Assembly (NCBI GenBank): GCA_024643545.1
Contig: JAHEMR010000036.1
Span: 47,748 to 111,747 of the forward strand
From: Crocinitomicaceae bacterium
GTDB lineage: Bacteria > Bacteroidota > Bacteroidia > Flavobacteriales_D > Crocinitomicaceae
Direction of reading: 5' to 3'
DNA length: 64,000 nucleotides
Part shown: in pieces, positions 26,955 to 37,500 of the stretch
How the letters are laid out: the number at the start of each line of letters is the position of its first letter
Position numbering within the stretch: the stretch's first letter is position 1
The notes under the pieces: generated by a model
What the model was told of the DNA's origin: nothing
Seen by the model: the letters and a program-made list of their open reading frames with translations, nothing else
The model's database searches: none
Position numbers and translations under genes: made by a program

Positions 26955-27266
26955 ATGTACGCAATTGTAGAGATAGCAGGGCAGCAGTTTAAAGTGCAAA
27001 AAGACCAGAAGGTTTTTGTACATCGTTTAGCAGCAGAGGCAGGAGCGAAATTAGAATTCGATCGTGTATTGTTAGTTGACAATGATGGCAAAATCACACT
27101 TGGCGCCCCAGCTATAGAAGGTGCAATCGTTACCGCAACGGTAATTGACCACGTGAAAGGAGACAAAGTAATTATTTTCAAAAAGAAACGTAGAAAAGGT
27201 TACAGAAAAAGAAACGGTCACCGCCAGCAGTTTACTGCAATTACAATTACAAATATTAAAGCATAA
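26955..27266 (+). CDS. rplU: Ribosomal protein bL21
   Basis: A 103-residue large-subunit protein that contacts 23S rRNA domains near the base of the subunit. It begins [20 protein letters not shown] and contains the typical [20 protein letters not shown] segment and final FTAITITNI. Length is typical. It precedes rpmA by 33 bp, the near-universal rplU-rpmA pair, under a strong consensus promoter. Confidence 0.97.
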   Translation: MYAIVEIAGQQFKVQKDQKVFVHRLAAEAGAKLEFDRVLLVDNDGKITLGAPAIEGAIVTATVIDHVKGDKVIIFKKKRRKGYRKRNGHRQQFTAITITNIKA

Positions 27267-27299
27267 TCATCCTGAATTCAGGAATAATATAGAGAAACC

Positions 27300-27569
27300 A
27301 TGGCACACAAAAAAGGAGTCGGTAGTTCGAAAAACGGTCGTGAATCACATAGCAAACGCTTAGGTGTGAAAATTTTTGGTGGACAAGCAGCAATCTCTGG
27401 AAACATTATTGTTCGTCAGAGAGGAACGCAACATCACCCAGGTAACAATGTTGGAATTGGAAAAGACCACACATTGTTTGCTTTAACGGATGGTTTAGTA
27501 GAATTTCGTAAGAAAAAAGACAATCGTTCATTTGTATCTGTAGTTCCATTTGAAGCTGCAAACGCATAA
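27300..27569 (+). CDS. rpmA: Ribosomal protein bL27
   Basis: An 89-residue protein whose N-terminal tail reaches the peptidyl transferase centre. It starts directly with [20 protein letters not shown] after the initiator methionine, so there is no cleaved N-terminal extension of the Firmicutes type. The signature [15 protein letters not shown] is intact. Last gene of the rplU-rpmA operon, followed by a strong terminator. Confidence 0.97.
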   Translation: MAHKKGVGSSKNGRESHSKRLGVKIFGGQAAISGNIIVRQRGTQHHPGNNVGIGKDHTLFALTDGLVEFRKKKDNRSFVSVVPFEAANA

Positions 27570-27588
27570 GAAGTAATTGATACTATTG

Positions 27589-27617
27589 AAAAGACCGCAA
27601 TTGCGGTCTTTTTTTTT
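27589..27617 (+). terminator. Terminator of rplU-rpmA
   Basis: A perfect 24-bp palindrome (27589-27612, core GACCGCAATTGCGGTC) running into a long T tract. A strong rho-independent terminator 20 bp after rpmA. Confidence 0.9.
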
Positions 27618-27680
27618 GACTGATATTTTTTATTCAGAATAGATTAAGTCAAATTCAGTACCTTTATTCAAACGTAAAAA

Positions 27681-29279
27681 ATGAACTTTACCCGAGCGCA
27701 GCGTTACTTATTGAGTATTTGTTCCGGAATCCTCCTGAGCATTTCCTTTCCGTTCACTGGAAGTTTAACTCCCCTCGTTTTCATCGGTTTTGTTCCACTC
27801 CTATTTATTTCTGAAGATTTACAAGAAAAATCCAGATGTGGATGGCACTTACTACTTCAGTGCTATTTAGCTTTTCTAGTTTTCAATTTGGGAACTACTT
27901 GGTGGGTCGCAAATTCTTCCTTTATTGGAGCACTTTTAGCCTTCGTCTTCAACACCTTGTTCATGTCGCTGACGTTTGTCCTTTTTCATTTCGTAAAGAA
28001 AGGATTGAAGTCCAATTGGGCAGTATGGACACTCGTTCCACTTTGGATCAGCTTTGAATACTTTCATTTTAACTGGGATCTTTCTTGGCCTTGGTTAACC
28101 CTAGGAAACTTTTTTAGTATACGAACCTCTTGGATTCAATGGTATGAATATACGGGAGTATTTGGAGGAAGCACATGGATTCTTATCGTCAATATCTTTT
28201 TATTTCTGTGGATTCGTTCCGTATGGATTCAAAAAAAGAAAAAATGGAACAGGTGGTTCATTGGAACGATGTTAAGTATACTCTTACCTATTCATGACAG
28301 TTGGACGAAAATGCCAATTTTGCCATTCAAAGGCACACAACTTTATAAAGTAGCAGTTGTTCAACCCAATGTTGATCCATACAACGAGAAGTTTGCTTTA
28401 GGAACGAGTAACGAGCAACAACTTCAACGCTTTTTCATGCTTGCCAATACCGTTGTAGACTCCACCACCGATTTAGTCGTTGGACCAGAAACAGCGATTA
28501 GTCAAGGATTCATCGAGTCTCGTTTGCCAGGACTACCGTTTTACTCGATGATTCAAGCCGAAATGAGAAAATGGGGTAAGGCAGAATTGCTTATTGGTGC
28601 ATCGACTGTAGAATTATTTGATACCAAACATTCCCGTGCGAGTGTGTACATACCTGGACAAAGAATATACTACGAAAGTTACAATAGTTCCTTACACATT
28701 CCCCAAAAGAGCAAGCCGGCTTTCATTCACAAGTCCAAACTAGTACCCGGTGTAGAAATGATTCCCTTCTCGAATTTATTTCCGTTCTTGGAGACATTAG
28801 CCATAGAAAACGGTGGGACATCCGGTACACTAGGAATTGAAAAGGAACCGAAAATTTTTTCAGCGAAAGAAAAACTAGCGCCGATTGTTTGTTATGAATC
28901 CATTTATGGCGACTTCGTCTCGAAACAAGTCAAACAAGGCGCGCGTTTTTTAACTGTTATCACCAACGATGGTTGGTGGGGAGATTCCCCTGGATACAAA
29001 CAACACTTTTCTTTCTCCTCATTGCGCGCGATTGAAAATAGACGTTGGGTTGTGCGAAGTGCGAATACGGGAAAAAGTGGCGTTTTTGATGAGTATGGTC
29101 GGATTAAAAAAGAAACGAAGTACTGGAAAGATGCAGCATTTACGCATTCCATACCACTTTTAGAACAAATGACCTTCTATTCTCAACACGGAGATTACAT
29201 TGGTGTTTTATCCGCTATCCTCTGTCTTCTAATCCTCTCAGGTACCATTGTTAAGGTTCTATTAAGTAAAAAGAAATAG
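27681..29279 (+). CDS. lnt: Apolipoprotein N-acyltransferase
   Basis: A 532-residue inner membrane enzyme that adds the third acyl chain to lipoproteins. Hydrophobic segments fill the first 200 residues; the nitrilase-like periplasmic domain carries the triad in order: glutamate in VVGPETAISQG, lysine in HKSKLVPGVEMIPF and cysteine in APIVCYESIYG. VITNDGWWGDSPGYKQH and RAIENRRWVVRSANTGKSG are also typical. A last membrane helix and a basic tail close it. A weak TACCTTTA box lies 14 nt before the ATG. The window's own lipoproteins (SusD, the protein at 31476) would be substrates. Confidence 0.95.
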   Translation: MNFTRAQRYLLSICSGILLSISFPFTGSLTPLVFIGFVPLLFISEDLQEKSRCGWHLLLQCYLAFLVFNLGTTWWVANSSFIGALLAFVFNTLFMSLTFVLFHFVKKGLKSNWAVWTLVPLWISFEYFHFNWDLSWPWLTLGNFFSIRTSWIQWYEYTGVFGGSTWILIVNIFLFLWIRSVWIQKKKKWNRWFIGTMLSILLPIHDSWTKMPILPFKGTQLYKVAVVQPNVDPYNEKFALGTSNEQQLQRFFMLANTVVDSTTDLVVGPETAISQGFIESRLPGLPFYSMIQAEMRKWGKAELLIGASTVELFDTKHSRASVYIPGQRIYYESYNSSLHIPQKSKPAFIHKSKLVPGVEMIPFSNLFPFLETLAIENGGTSGTLGIEKEPKIFSAKEKLAPIVCYESIYGDFVSKQVKQGARFLTVITNDGWWGDSPGYKQHFSFSSLRAIENRRWVVRSANTGKSGVFDEYGRIKKETKYWKDAAFTHSIPLLEQMTFYSQHGDYIGVLSAILCLLILSGTIVKVLLSKKK

Positions 29280-29280
29280 G

Positions 29281-29288
29281 TATCTTTG
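29281..29288 (+). promoter_or_regulatory. TAnnTTTG box abutting the first CotH gene
   Basis: TATCTTTG lies 5 nt before the ATG at 29294 and directly after the lnt stop. It predicts a leaderless transcript for the three-gene cluster. Confidence 0.5.
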
Positions 29289-29293
29289 ACTTA

Positions 29294-31474
29294 ATGAAAT
29301 TTATCCATTTTTCTGTTTTATTGTTCATTCTGATCTTTAACGTTGCACATTCACAAGTGCATCACTGGGAGACAATTGTGAACGACAACAATAATTGGTC
29401 ATATAAAGTACCTAATTCAACGACTTCTTCCACTTGGATTTTCCCGAGTTATGACGCTAGTTCTTGGAGCATCGGTCCTGGAGGATTTGGCTTCGGTGAC
29501 AACGATGACAACACAACACTTCCTACCAATTCCGTTTCAGTTTATTCCCGAATTACATTCACTATTTCCAATCTAAGCGAACTTGTTGGACTTGTTCTGA
29601 ATGTCGATTACGACGACGGATTTATAGCCTATTTAAATGGTGTTGAAATTGCCCGTAACGGACTAACAGGAAGTGGACAACCCACCTTTAACCAAGTGGC
29701 ATCCATTTCACATGAAGCTTTACTTTATCAAAATCAGTACCCTGATCAATTTTATTTTAATCAGTCGCAATTAAATGGAATGCTTGTTTCTGGACAGAAC
29801 TGTTTATGTGTTGAAGTTCATAATCAAACGGCAAGTTCAAGTGATCTCACTTCACGTGCATTTCTGCATATTGGTACATCAAGCTCCGTAATTAATAACG
29901 CTCCTACTCCGTCCTGGTTTGTTCCTCCTGTTATTTTAACGACTTCCAACTTACCCATTGTGGTACTAAACACTTTTGGTGTAGACATTCCCGACGAGCC
30001 TAAAATTGACGGTACTATGGGGATTATCTTTAATGGTGACAACAACACGAATCACATTACTGATCCATTCAATGAATTTTACGGTCAAATCGCCATAGAA
30101 AAACGTGGTTCATCTTCGAATTCTTTCCCAATGAAATCATATGGACTTGAAACGCGTGGTCCAGATTCAGTGAATTACAATGTATCACTGTTCGATTGGC
30201 CAAGCGATAATGATTGGATTCTTTATGCACCTTATACGGACAAAGCAATGATTCGTAATGTGTTGACTTATGAGTTAGGGAGAGAAATGGGTCACTACGC
30301 ACCAAGAACAAAACTTTGCGAAGTCATTTTAAACGGTTCATACATCGGCGTCTATGTTTTGATGGAAAGAATCAAAATAAATCCAGGACGTGTAAACGTT
30401 GATCCCTTGTCATATACCGATACGCTCGACAATCACCTAACCGGTGGTTACATTTTAAAAGTAGATAAAACGACTGCGGGCGGCGTCATTGCTTGGACCT
30501 CTCCATTTACTGCTCAAGCGCCCAGTACGGGTCCAATGTATTTTCAAATGCACGATCCAGACATCAGTGAATTACATCCGCTTCAGTTGGATTATATACA
30601 TGACTATGTCAATAATTGGGAAACCGTACTTAAGGGTCCTGATTTCGCAAATCCCCAAATCGGATTCAGGGCTTTTTCGGACGAATTATCATTCATTGAT
30701 TACATGCTCATCAATGAATTGTCTAAAAATGTAGATGGATACCGCATCTCCACTTTTTTACATAAAAGACGGTTTAGTGAAGGTGGTAAACTATATGCGG
30801 GACCATTATGGGACTATAATTTGGGATGGGGTAACGCCAATTATTGTCAAGGTGGACAAACTTCCGGATGGGAAATCAATTTCAATTCAGTGTGTCAAGG
30901 AAATGGCGCCAATATGAATCCATTTTGGTTCAACCGCATGTTACAAGACACGGTCTTCGCAAACAATGTAAATTGCCGGTGGATAGATTTGCGTACGAGC
31001 ATTCTAAGTGATTCTACTTTAATCCACTATATTGATTCCATGGCAAACATGTTAACCGAACCAGCGCAACGTAATTACAATCGCTGGCCTATCCTTGGTG
31101 TATATGTTTGGCCAAATAATTATGTAGGTAATACCTACCAGGAAGAAATTAACTACATGAAAAATTGGATTCTAGACAGAACCGCTTGGATGGATGCAAA
31201 TATGTTTGGAACATGTCATTCTTTAGGACTGCAAGTAGAAGACAAATCGAATGTGCGTATTTTCCCTAATCCAAGTTCAGACATTTTCTATATAGAAGGT
31301 TTAGAAATTGGAAAGCGTCTAGAAATCAGAAATGAACTGGGGCAGCTAGTTCACGTTTTCGAATCTCAGGGAGAATTAAATTCCATCGATGTACGTTCAT
31401 TTACCAACGGTCTTTATTTTGTGCATTTTTCCGAATCATCACAAGAACCGATCAAACTTATAATTCTTCATTGA
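29294..31474 (+). CDS. Secreted CotH kinase-like protein with T9SS sorting domain
   Basis: A 726-residue exported protein. After a signal peptide (MKFIHFSVLLFILIFNVAHS) come a galactose-binding-like beta domain (about 25-200, with PSYDASSWSIGPGGFGFGDN and DYDDGFIAYLNGVEIARNG), a CotH kinase-like domain (about 215-630) and a T9SS type A sorting domain from about 643 (RIFPNPSSD to the C-terminus). In the CotH part, LETRGPDS, NGSYIGVYVLMERIK, NELSKNVDGYRISTFLHK and GPLWDYNLGWGNA are visible; the last two hold the aspartates that match the CotH active site. In Bacillus, CotH phosphorylates spore coat proteins; the target here is unknown. First gene of a tight cluster with a lipoprotein and a DUF2490 protein. 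Confidence 0.88.
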   Translation: MKFIHFSVLLFILIFNVAHSQVHHWETIVNDNNNWSYKVPNSTTSSTWIFPSYDASSWSIGPGGFGFGDNDDNTTLPTNSVSVYSRITFTISNLSELVGLVLNVDYDDGFIAYLNGVEIARNGLTGSGQPTFNQVASISHEALLYQNQYPDQFYFNQSQLNGMLVSGQNCLCVEVHNQTASSSDLTSRAFLHIGTSSSVINNAPTPSWFVPPVILTTSNLPIVVLNTFGVDIPDEPKIDGTMGIIFNGDNNTNHITDPFNEFYGQIAIEKRGSSSNSFPMKSYGLETRGPDSVNYNVSLFDWPSDNDWILYAPYTDKAMIRNVLTYELGREMGHYAPRTKLCEVILNGSYIGVYVLMERIKINPGRVNVDPLSYTDTLDNHLTGGYILKVDKTTAGGVIAWTSPFTAQAPSTGPMYFQMHDPDISELHPLQLDYIHDYVNNWETVLKGPDFANPQIGFRAFSDELSFIDYMLINELSKNVDGYRISTFLHKRRFSEGGKLYAGPLWDYNLGWGNANYCQGGQTSGWEINFNSVCQGNGANMNPFWFNRMLQDTVFANNVNCRWIDLRTSILSDSTLIHYIDSMANMLTEPAQRNYNRWPILGVYVWPNNYVGNTYQEEINYMKNWILDRTAWMDANMFGTCHSLGLQVEDKSNVRIFPNPSSDIFYIEGLEIGKRLEIRNELGQLVHVFESQGELNSIDVRSFTNGLYFVHFSESSQEPIKLIILH

Positions 31475-31475
31475 T

Positions 31476-32234
31476 ATGTTTAAATTAACTAACTTCCTCA
31501 TCATTGGTTTAGTCCTTTTCTCTGCTTGTAAAAAAGTAGAAGGAACTGGGGGGACTTCGGCACTTCGTGGTAAAGTCATTGGAACAAAACTAGCTTCTTC
31601 AGGCCAAGCAGAAAATACAGAAGTGATTTGTACAAGTGGAGCCAATCTTGAACATGGGGACTATTGGCTATTAAACAGTGCCAACACTTCTAAGTATTAT
31701 TATATCTATTATGTGAATCCAACTTGGATATCAGATGCGGATCCACATTTAGCAGGAAGAACTGGCATTGCAGTGAACTTCAATTACAGTGATTCGAACT
31801 TGGACATTGCTCAGAAAACACAAACTGCTTTGGCTGGAATATCTGCAGCTCCTTTTACCGTAACAAGAACTCAAGATATTTTACACATTATTCACACGAC
31901 CGATGCGACTGTTCCTGACGCGGATAATGGGACCACATCCTTCGCCATTGATGTTGCTAACCAAGGAAAATACGATGGCGTACAAAGTACCGCTCCAGCA
32001 GGAGACCAACGAGTATATATTGTTTACGGACAGAATGCCTACTACTCAAATACTGTTCGCACGAATGAGGTCGGTGAATTCTCGTTTGAAGGTTTACGAA
32101 ATGGTTCTTATACCATTTACGTTTTAGGAAACGACCCGCAACATGCGAATGCAAGCCTTAAAGAAGAGAAAACGACTACCATTGATAGCAAAGAATCCAT
32201 CAAGGATTTAGGCACATTTGATATCTATTTCTAA
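31476..32234 (+). CDS. Lipoprotein of unknown function
   Basis: A 252-residue protein with a lipobox (LVLFSAC, lipidated cysteine at 18). The middle (about 50-150) has a pattern I associate with phage virion and adhesin modules: GDYWLLNSANTSKYYYIYYV, DPHLAGRTGIAVNF, DIAQKTQTALAG. The C-terminal 70 residues look like a carboxypeptidase-regulatory-type beta domain (TNEVGEFSFEGLRNGSYTIY). It starts one base after the CotH gene stop and its stop overlaps the DUF2490 start (TAATG). No named family could be recognised with certainty. Envelope location is clear; function is not. Confidence 0.75.
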   Translation: MFKLTNFLIIGLVLFSACKKVEGTGGTSALRGKVIGTKLASSGQAENTEVICTSGANLEHGDYWLLNSANTSKYYYIYYVNPTWISDADPHLAGRTGIAVNFNYSDSNLDIAQKTQTALAGISAAPFTVTRTQDILHIIHTTDATVPDADNGTTSFAIDVANQGKYDGVQSTAPAGDQRVYIVYGQNAYYSNTVRTNEVGEFSFEGLRNGSYTIYVLGNDPQHANASLKEEKTTTIDSKESIKDLGTFDIYF

Positions 32235-32923
32235 TGCACAAAAGAATCCTTTGTATTGGTTCATTATTGATCGTTCAAGCGCATGCTCAAATGAATGTTT
32301 GGACTGGAATCGACGTTTCAAAGAAATGGTCTAAACACTTTCAAAGCACCATTGGCTCGGAGTACCGCAGCGAAATTGGAAATGGTTTTACTAAGGCGTA
32401 CATCAATACTCAACAGATTTTCCCAATCACAAAAGGATTAGATCCATTTTTAGCCTATCGATTTTCACTAGTGCCAACGTCAAATGCCGGTCTTACACCG
32501 TTAAACGAAGCTACTTTGCATCGTTTTGGATTTGGATTGAAGGTAAACTTTATAGATTTATTTGACATCGGTAATGGTCGGATGAACATCAGCTGGACCA
32601 TTCAACAGCAATTTGAGATAAGTGCGGTTAAACGCAGCGTTTCTATGCTTAGAAATCGCATTCAATGGAAATACGATGTGAAGAATTCTGTTTTTACTCC
32701 AGTACTATCAGCAGAACATTTCTACCGTTGGAATAAAGACGTTATCTACACATTAACAGATGTGATGATCGTTCCAGGTACTGTTCAGTTTCGCTATTTT
32801 GTTGGGACAGAAATCGAGCTTAACAACAAACAATCCTTTCAAATAACTTATGGACTTCGACAAAAATACGATAGCGGTATTTTGAATGGAATTATCCGTT
32901 TAGGTTATTCAAAAAGTTTGTAA
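32234..32923 (+). CDS. DUF2490 family outer membrane protein
   Basis: A 229-residue protein with a signal peptide ending HAQ and alternating beta-strand pattern throughout (WTGIDVSKKWSKHFQSTIGSEYR, PFLAYRFSLVPTS, RFGFGLKVNFID, TYGLRQKYDSG). This matches DUF2490, small beta-barrel-like proteins common in Bacteroidota. It is the last gene of the CotH-lipoprotein cluster and its start overlaps the stop of the lipoprotein gene. Function unknown. Confidence 0.85.
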   Translation: MHKRILCIGSLLIVQAHAQMNVWTGIDVSKKWSKHFQSTIGSEYRSEIGNGFTKAYINTQQIFPITKGLDPFLAYRFSLVPTSNAGLTPLNEATLHRFGFGLKVNFIDLFDIGNGRMNISWTIQQQFEISAVKRSVSMLRNRIQWKYDVKNSVFTPVLSAEHFYRWNKDVIYTLTDVMIVPGTVQFRYFVGTEIELNNKQSFQITYGLRQKYDSGILNGIIRLGYSKSL

Positions 32924-32927
32924 TAAA

Positions 32928-32956
32928 AAAAAGGGAGACCCGAAGACCTCCCCTTT
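32928..32956 (-). terminator. Terminator of the SusCD end of the starch locus
   Basis: On the minus strand AAAGGG(G)AGGTC, loop TTCG, GGTCTCCCTTT, then a T tract. The stem is about 11 bp with two G-U pairs and one bulge and has a UUCG-type loop. It lies between the convergent DUF2490 and susD genes and may serve both. Confidence 0.8.
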
Positions 32957-32978
32957 CCATCAATCAACGCGTTGAATA

Positions 32979-34553
32979 TTAGTAACCAGGATTTTGATTT
33001 AAATTTCTGTTTAACACGATATCCGCTGTTGGAATCGGGTATAAATTCACATAAGAAGGAACACCAACTCCCGCTACGTCACCACCTTTGAAAGGCCAAA
33101 CATAATTCGAGCTAGCAAAGTATCCGAATCGAATTAAATCGGTTCTTCTTGTTGCTTCCCATTGCATTTCACGTGCACGCTCATCAAGGATGTCATCTAA
33201 AGTCAAAGTCGAAACATTGAACGAAGAGTTTCCATATCCTCTTTCACGAATGTAATTTACATATTGAATAGCTGTTGCTGAATTACCCAAACGCAATTGT
33301 GCTTCCGCATACATTAAGTACACATCTCCTAAACGGAATAAAGGGAAATCGATGTCCGTATGAGGTGAAACTGCATTATTTGATGCGCTTCCACCCGTAG
33401 ATGTTTTATTTTTAAACTTCGGATTCGCATAACCATGTGTAAAGGTAGACATGCTGGTGATTTCTTTTTGTTGTCCTGCTGTATAGAACATCCAACGTGT
33501 ATCTTGGGTTGTATCGACAAACTTATCAATGAACGGTGCTGTTGCACGAAGTCCACCCCATTTACCATTTACCCCGTAATCAGCAGCTACCATGCTTCCA
33601 CCTAATGAAGCACAAACCAAGAAGGTTGTCCCACCCCATGTTTGCGCATACAATCCGTCATAAACAATTGGGAAGATGATTTCAGGAGAAGTATTGTTAT
33701 CCGCTAAGAACAAATCTTGGTAGTGGTCATCCAATGCAAATGCACCGGTATTCATTACTTTTTCGCAATACGTTGCACATTCTGCATAACGATCATTTCC
33801 TGTTCCTAAATATACTTCAGCATTCAAGTACATTTTCGCCATTAATGATTGTGCTGCTGATTTAGAAGCACGTCCGTAAGGAACTGCAGTTGGATCCATC
33901 AAAGTTGTTTCTACGGCTTTTAACTCATCCTCAATGTATTTGAATAAGTCTGCACGTTGAATTTGTTCTGGTTCAAAAGCACCAACACGGTCATTTTCGG
34001 TCACAAAAGGAACATTACCAAACAAGTCCATTGCATGGTAGTACGCCAAAGCGCGTAAGAAACGTGCTTCTTCGCGATAAGTGCGGATCTCCGCCATTTT
34101 CGCTTCTGAGAATCCACGAGTAGTTAATTTCTCTTCACGTGATTGCCAGATGAACTCATTGCAAAGTGTAATTTGGTAATAAATACGGTAGTACATACCT
34201 TTTACCCATACATTATCTGCATTCCATTGCGATTTATTCAAATCTGGAATTCCTGGGTCATTCCACCCACAAATTGCTTCATCGGTTGGAAGTTCTTGTA
34301 GGTTCCACAATACACGGATGTACGCAGAGAATCCTTCATCAATTCCAGCGATATCAGCAGATCCTGCTGGACCACTATTCCCGGTCATAGACATTCCAGT
34401 ATACAACTTCGCAAGAACGTGAATGTATTGATCTGGATTACTATAAACAGCCTCGGCATTTAATCCGTATTTAGGTGTTTGATTTAATTGTTTATTACAT
34501 GACACCAATATCAAGGAAGCCGTAATAAAAGTAAAAGCGATTATCTTTTTCAT
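32979..34553 (-). CDS. susD: SusD/RagB starch-binding lipoprotein
   Basis: A 524-residue surface lipoprotein that captures oligosaccharides and caps the SusC transporter. The signal peptide ends in a lipobox (LILVSC, cysteine 19). Typical SusD segments follow: TYREEARFLRALAYYHAMDLFGNVPFV, GRASKSAAQSLMAKMYLNAEVY, FPLFRLGDVYLMYAEAQLRLGN and the C-terminal ERAREMQWEATRRTDLIRFG. The ATG at 34551-34553 is chosen over an upstream in-frame start because it gives the normal signal peptide. It follows susC by 11 bp. Starch as ligand is inferred from the glycosidases in the locus. Confidence 0.95.
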   Translation of the reverse strand: MKKIIAFTFITASLILVSCNKQLNQTPKYGLNAEAVYSNPDQYIHVLAKLYTGMSMTGNSGPAGSADIAGIDEGFSAYIRVLWNLQELPTDEAICGWNDPGIPDLNKSQWNADNVWVKGMYYRIYYQITLCNEFIWQSREEKLTTRGFSEAKMAEIRTYREEARFLRALAYYHAMDLFGNVPFVTENDRVGAFEPEQIQRADLFKYIEDELKAVETTLMDPTAVPYGRASKSAAQSLMAKMYLNAEVYLGTGNDRYAECATYCEKVMNTGAFALDDHYQDLFLADNNTSPEIIFPIVYDGLYAQTWGGTTFLVCASLGGSMVAADYGVNGKWGGLRATAPFIDKFVDTTQDTRWMFYTAGQQKEITSMSTFTHGYANPKFKNKTSTGGSASNNAVSPHTDIDFPLFRLGDVYLMYAEAQLRLGNSATAIQYVNYIRERGYGNSSFNVSTLTLDDILDERAREMQWEATRRTDLIRFGYFASSNYVWPFKGGDVAGVGVPSYVNLYPIPTADIVLNRNLNQNPGY

Positions 34554-34564
34554 GGTTATCAATT

Positions 34565-37500
34565 TTAGAAGTCAAATGTCAAATTCAATGAATACATTCT
34601 TGGTCGAGGGTAGAAATTATTGTCAATTCCACCATTAACCTCTGGGTCTTGTCCTTTGTAATGCGTAACTACGAATACGTTTTGAACAGTAAAGCTTGCA
34701 TTTAATCCAAGTTTATTGTCTGTGAATTTCAATTTACCAAAACGGTAACCAATGTTCACAAAGTCCATACGTAAGAAGTTTGCTTTCTCTAAGTAATGAT
34801 CCGAAAGAAGTTGGTTATTCGTTGTTTTTTGAACCTCGTCGTCGTAATACAATGAACTGATATTATTCAAGTATTTCTTCGTTCCGTCAATTGTTTGGAA
34901 AGTTGCGCTGTTTGAGTGAATGTTGTTGTAGATTGTCGCGCCAAGTTCACTTCTCATAGATAAACCAGCAAACCATTTTCCGTATGTAAAGTTAAATGCA
35001 GATCCAAGGAATACTTTCGGTGCTGCTTGACCTGCATAATAGCGATCGCTTACGTTAATGATTCCATCACCATTCATATCTTTAAATGCATTGATGTCTT
35101 TCCATTTATCAGAACTGTTGATCACTCCATCGTTATTCAAATCAACATTAGCCTGTTCACCAACTTGAATCATATTACCATTCGAGTCATATTGTTGTTC
35201 CAAAACAAAGTATGTAAATGTGGCATAGCCTACTTGGTGAACTTGAATAGTATTACCAATTCCACCACCAATTCCACCAACTAATACTCCTGGTGATTTT
35301 GGATCAGACACACGTGAAAGTTGCATTACACGGTTTTGGTTGTACGTTGCGTTGATGGTCCAATCTAAACGCATGTTTTTCTTCGCAATCAAACCTGTAT
35401 TTAAGCTCGCTTCAATACCTTGATTTCTCATTCCACCAACATTTGTCAAAATCATGTTCGTGAAGTTCGTTCCTGCAGGAACTGGAACAGTTGCCAACAA
35501 ATCACTTGTTTCTTTGCGGTAAACATCAATGCTTCCAGATACACGATCGTTTTTAAATCCAAAATCCAAACCAAGGTTGTAACTAGCTGTCGTTTCCCAT
35601 TTCAAGTTTGCATCGAATCCTGCTGGACGTAAAACTTGGTAGTATTGACCACCAAAAGCGTACTGAGCTGTTGTTGCACCTAAGAAATAATTTCCGATGT
35701 AAGCATAATCACCAATTCCATCTTGTTGTCCTGTTACACCCCAACCAGCACGTAATTTCAACATGTTGATTGTTTTTGAATTTTTCAAGAAATTTTCTTC
35801 TGAGATGATCCAAGCACCAGAAACTGCAGGGAACAATCCCCAACGTTGTTCTGGACTAAAGCGAGATGATCCATCACGACGTAAAGAAGCATTCAAAATG
35901 TATTTTCCTTTGAAGCTGTAAATCGCACGTGCGTAGTAAGACAACAATACATTTTTCGTGTAATTCGGATAAGGACTTGAAGCTGCGCCAATAATCGAAT
36001 CTTTCGCTTGGTTATAAGTAGGATTATTTGGTCCACGGCTCATCCAATCTTGGTAAGAGTATCCAGCCGTTACGTCTAAAACGTGGTCTCCGAATTTCTT
36101 GCCAGAATTGTAATTAGCATATGCCTCTAGTAACTTATTTTCTTTTCTAGAAAGGTATTCTGAATATCGACCTCTTGTGTAATATCCACCAGCAGAAGTT
36201 GAATCCGTAATCACATGTCCTGCCCCTTCAGAAAAGTCACCTCCAACATTTACAATCGCTTTTAATCCTTCCAAGAAAGGTAGACTATACGTTAATTTTG
36301 CATTCGCGATTGCACGGTTTACTTTAGAAACATCTTCAGTTTGGTTAATCAACCCTAAAGGATTTCTTGCAGAAAGTGTATTTGGTTTATTGTTATCTAC
36401 CCATTCGAAATATCCACCGTAATTTTCACTTCCAGAATAAACTGGTTGTGTTGGATCAAAATAGGCAGCACCTAACGCACCACGATTCGCAAAGAAGGAG
36501 CTCGTTTGAACGTATTTGATATTTGATTCAAGCAATAAGGTATTATTTAAAAAAGATGGATTCATGTTCAACCCTAAAGAGGTACGACTAAATTGATCTC
36601 TTTTTAAGATTCCATTTTCAGTTCTGTTTCCAATGGACAAACGGTAAGGGAAATTTTTGATTCCGCCTGTAACTGATAAGTTATTATCCAATACGAGCGC
36701 ATTTCGAAAAACTTGTTTTTGCCAATCTGTACTTGAATCACCTAAAAGTGCTTTTTGAGCAGCTGTTCCTTTAGAATTTACCAAAGAACGCAAAGAATCA
36801 GCACTCAACACATCTGCATATTTTGCAATGGTTGATTGAGATATTTTGGAGTCCAAAACAATTTTCAACGGTGCATTTTTTCCTCCATCACCTTTTTTCG
36901 TGGTAATGATGATGACACCATTCGCTGCACGTGAACCATAGATAGCTGTTGCAGATGCGTCTTTTAACACTACGAAAGATGCGATGTCATTTGGATTGAT
37001 CAAAGACAATGGGTTAGCAGCTCCCGCAATTCCACCATTATCTAATGGCACACCATCTACAACGATTAATGGGTCATTACTTGCATTGATTGAAGTACCT
37101 CCACGTAAACGCAATGTACTTCCTGAACCTGGAGCTCCATCATTCGATGTAACTTTTAATCCAGCAACTTTACCCATAATTAATTGTTCAGGTGTGGAAA
37201 GAGAACCTTGTACGAAGTTTTTCTCGCTTATCACTGTTGCTGCACCTGTTAAATCTTTTGTTCGGGAAGTTCCGTATCCAATAACAACAACCTCGCCTTC
37301 CTCTTTGGCTTTGGTTTTCAAGGTTATGTCCTTCACTAATGACTGACTTTCCTCTAATGAAATGGTTTCTTTTAAAGTCTCCATTCCCATGAAACGGTAG
37401 ATTAAGGTATAGCTTCCAGCTGCCAATCCTTTGATTTCATAGAAACCTTTTTCATTCGTCATAGCGCCTTTAGACTTACCTTCAACTGTGACTGATGCGT

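Noticed and set aside
27659..27666. TACCTTTA before lnt as a promoter
   Set aside because: The final G of TAnnTTTG is missing and no -33 element is present; mentioned under lnt only.
35040..35140. Dockerin-like repeats in SusC
   Set aside because: The two DxNxDG loops belong to extracellular loops of the SusC barrel and not to a dockerin module.
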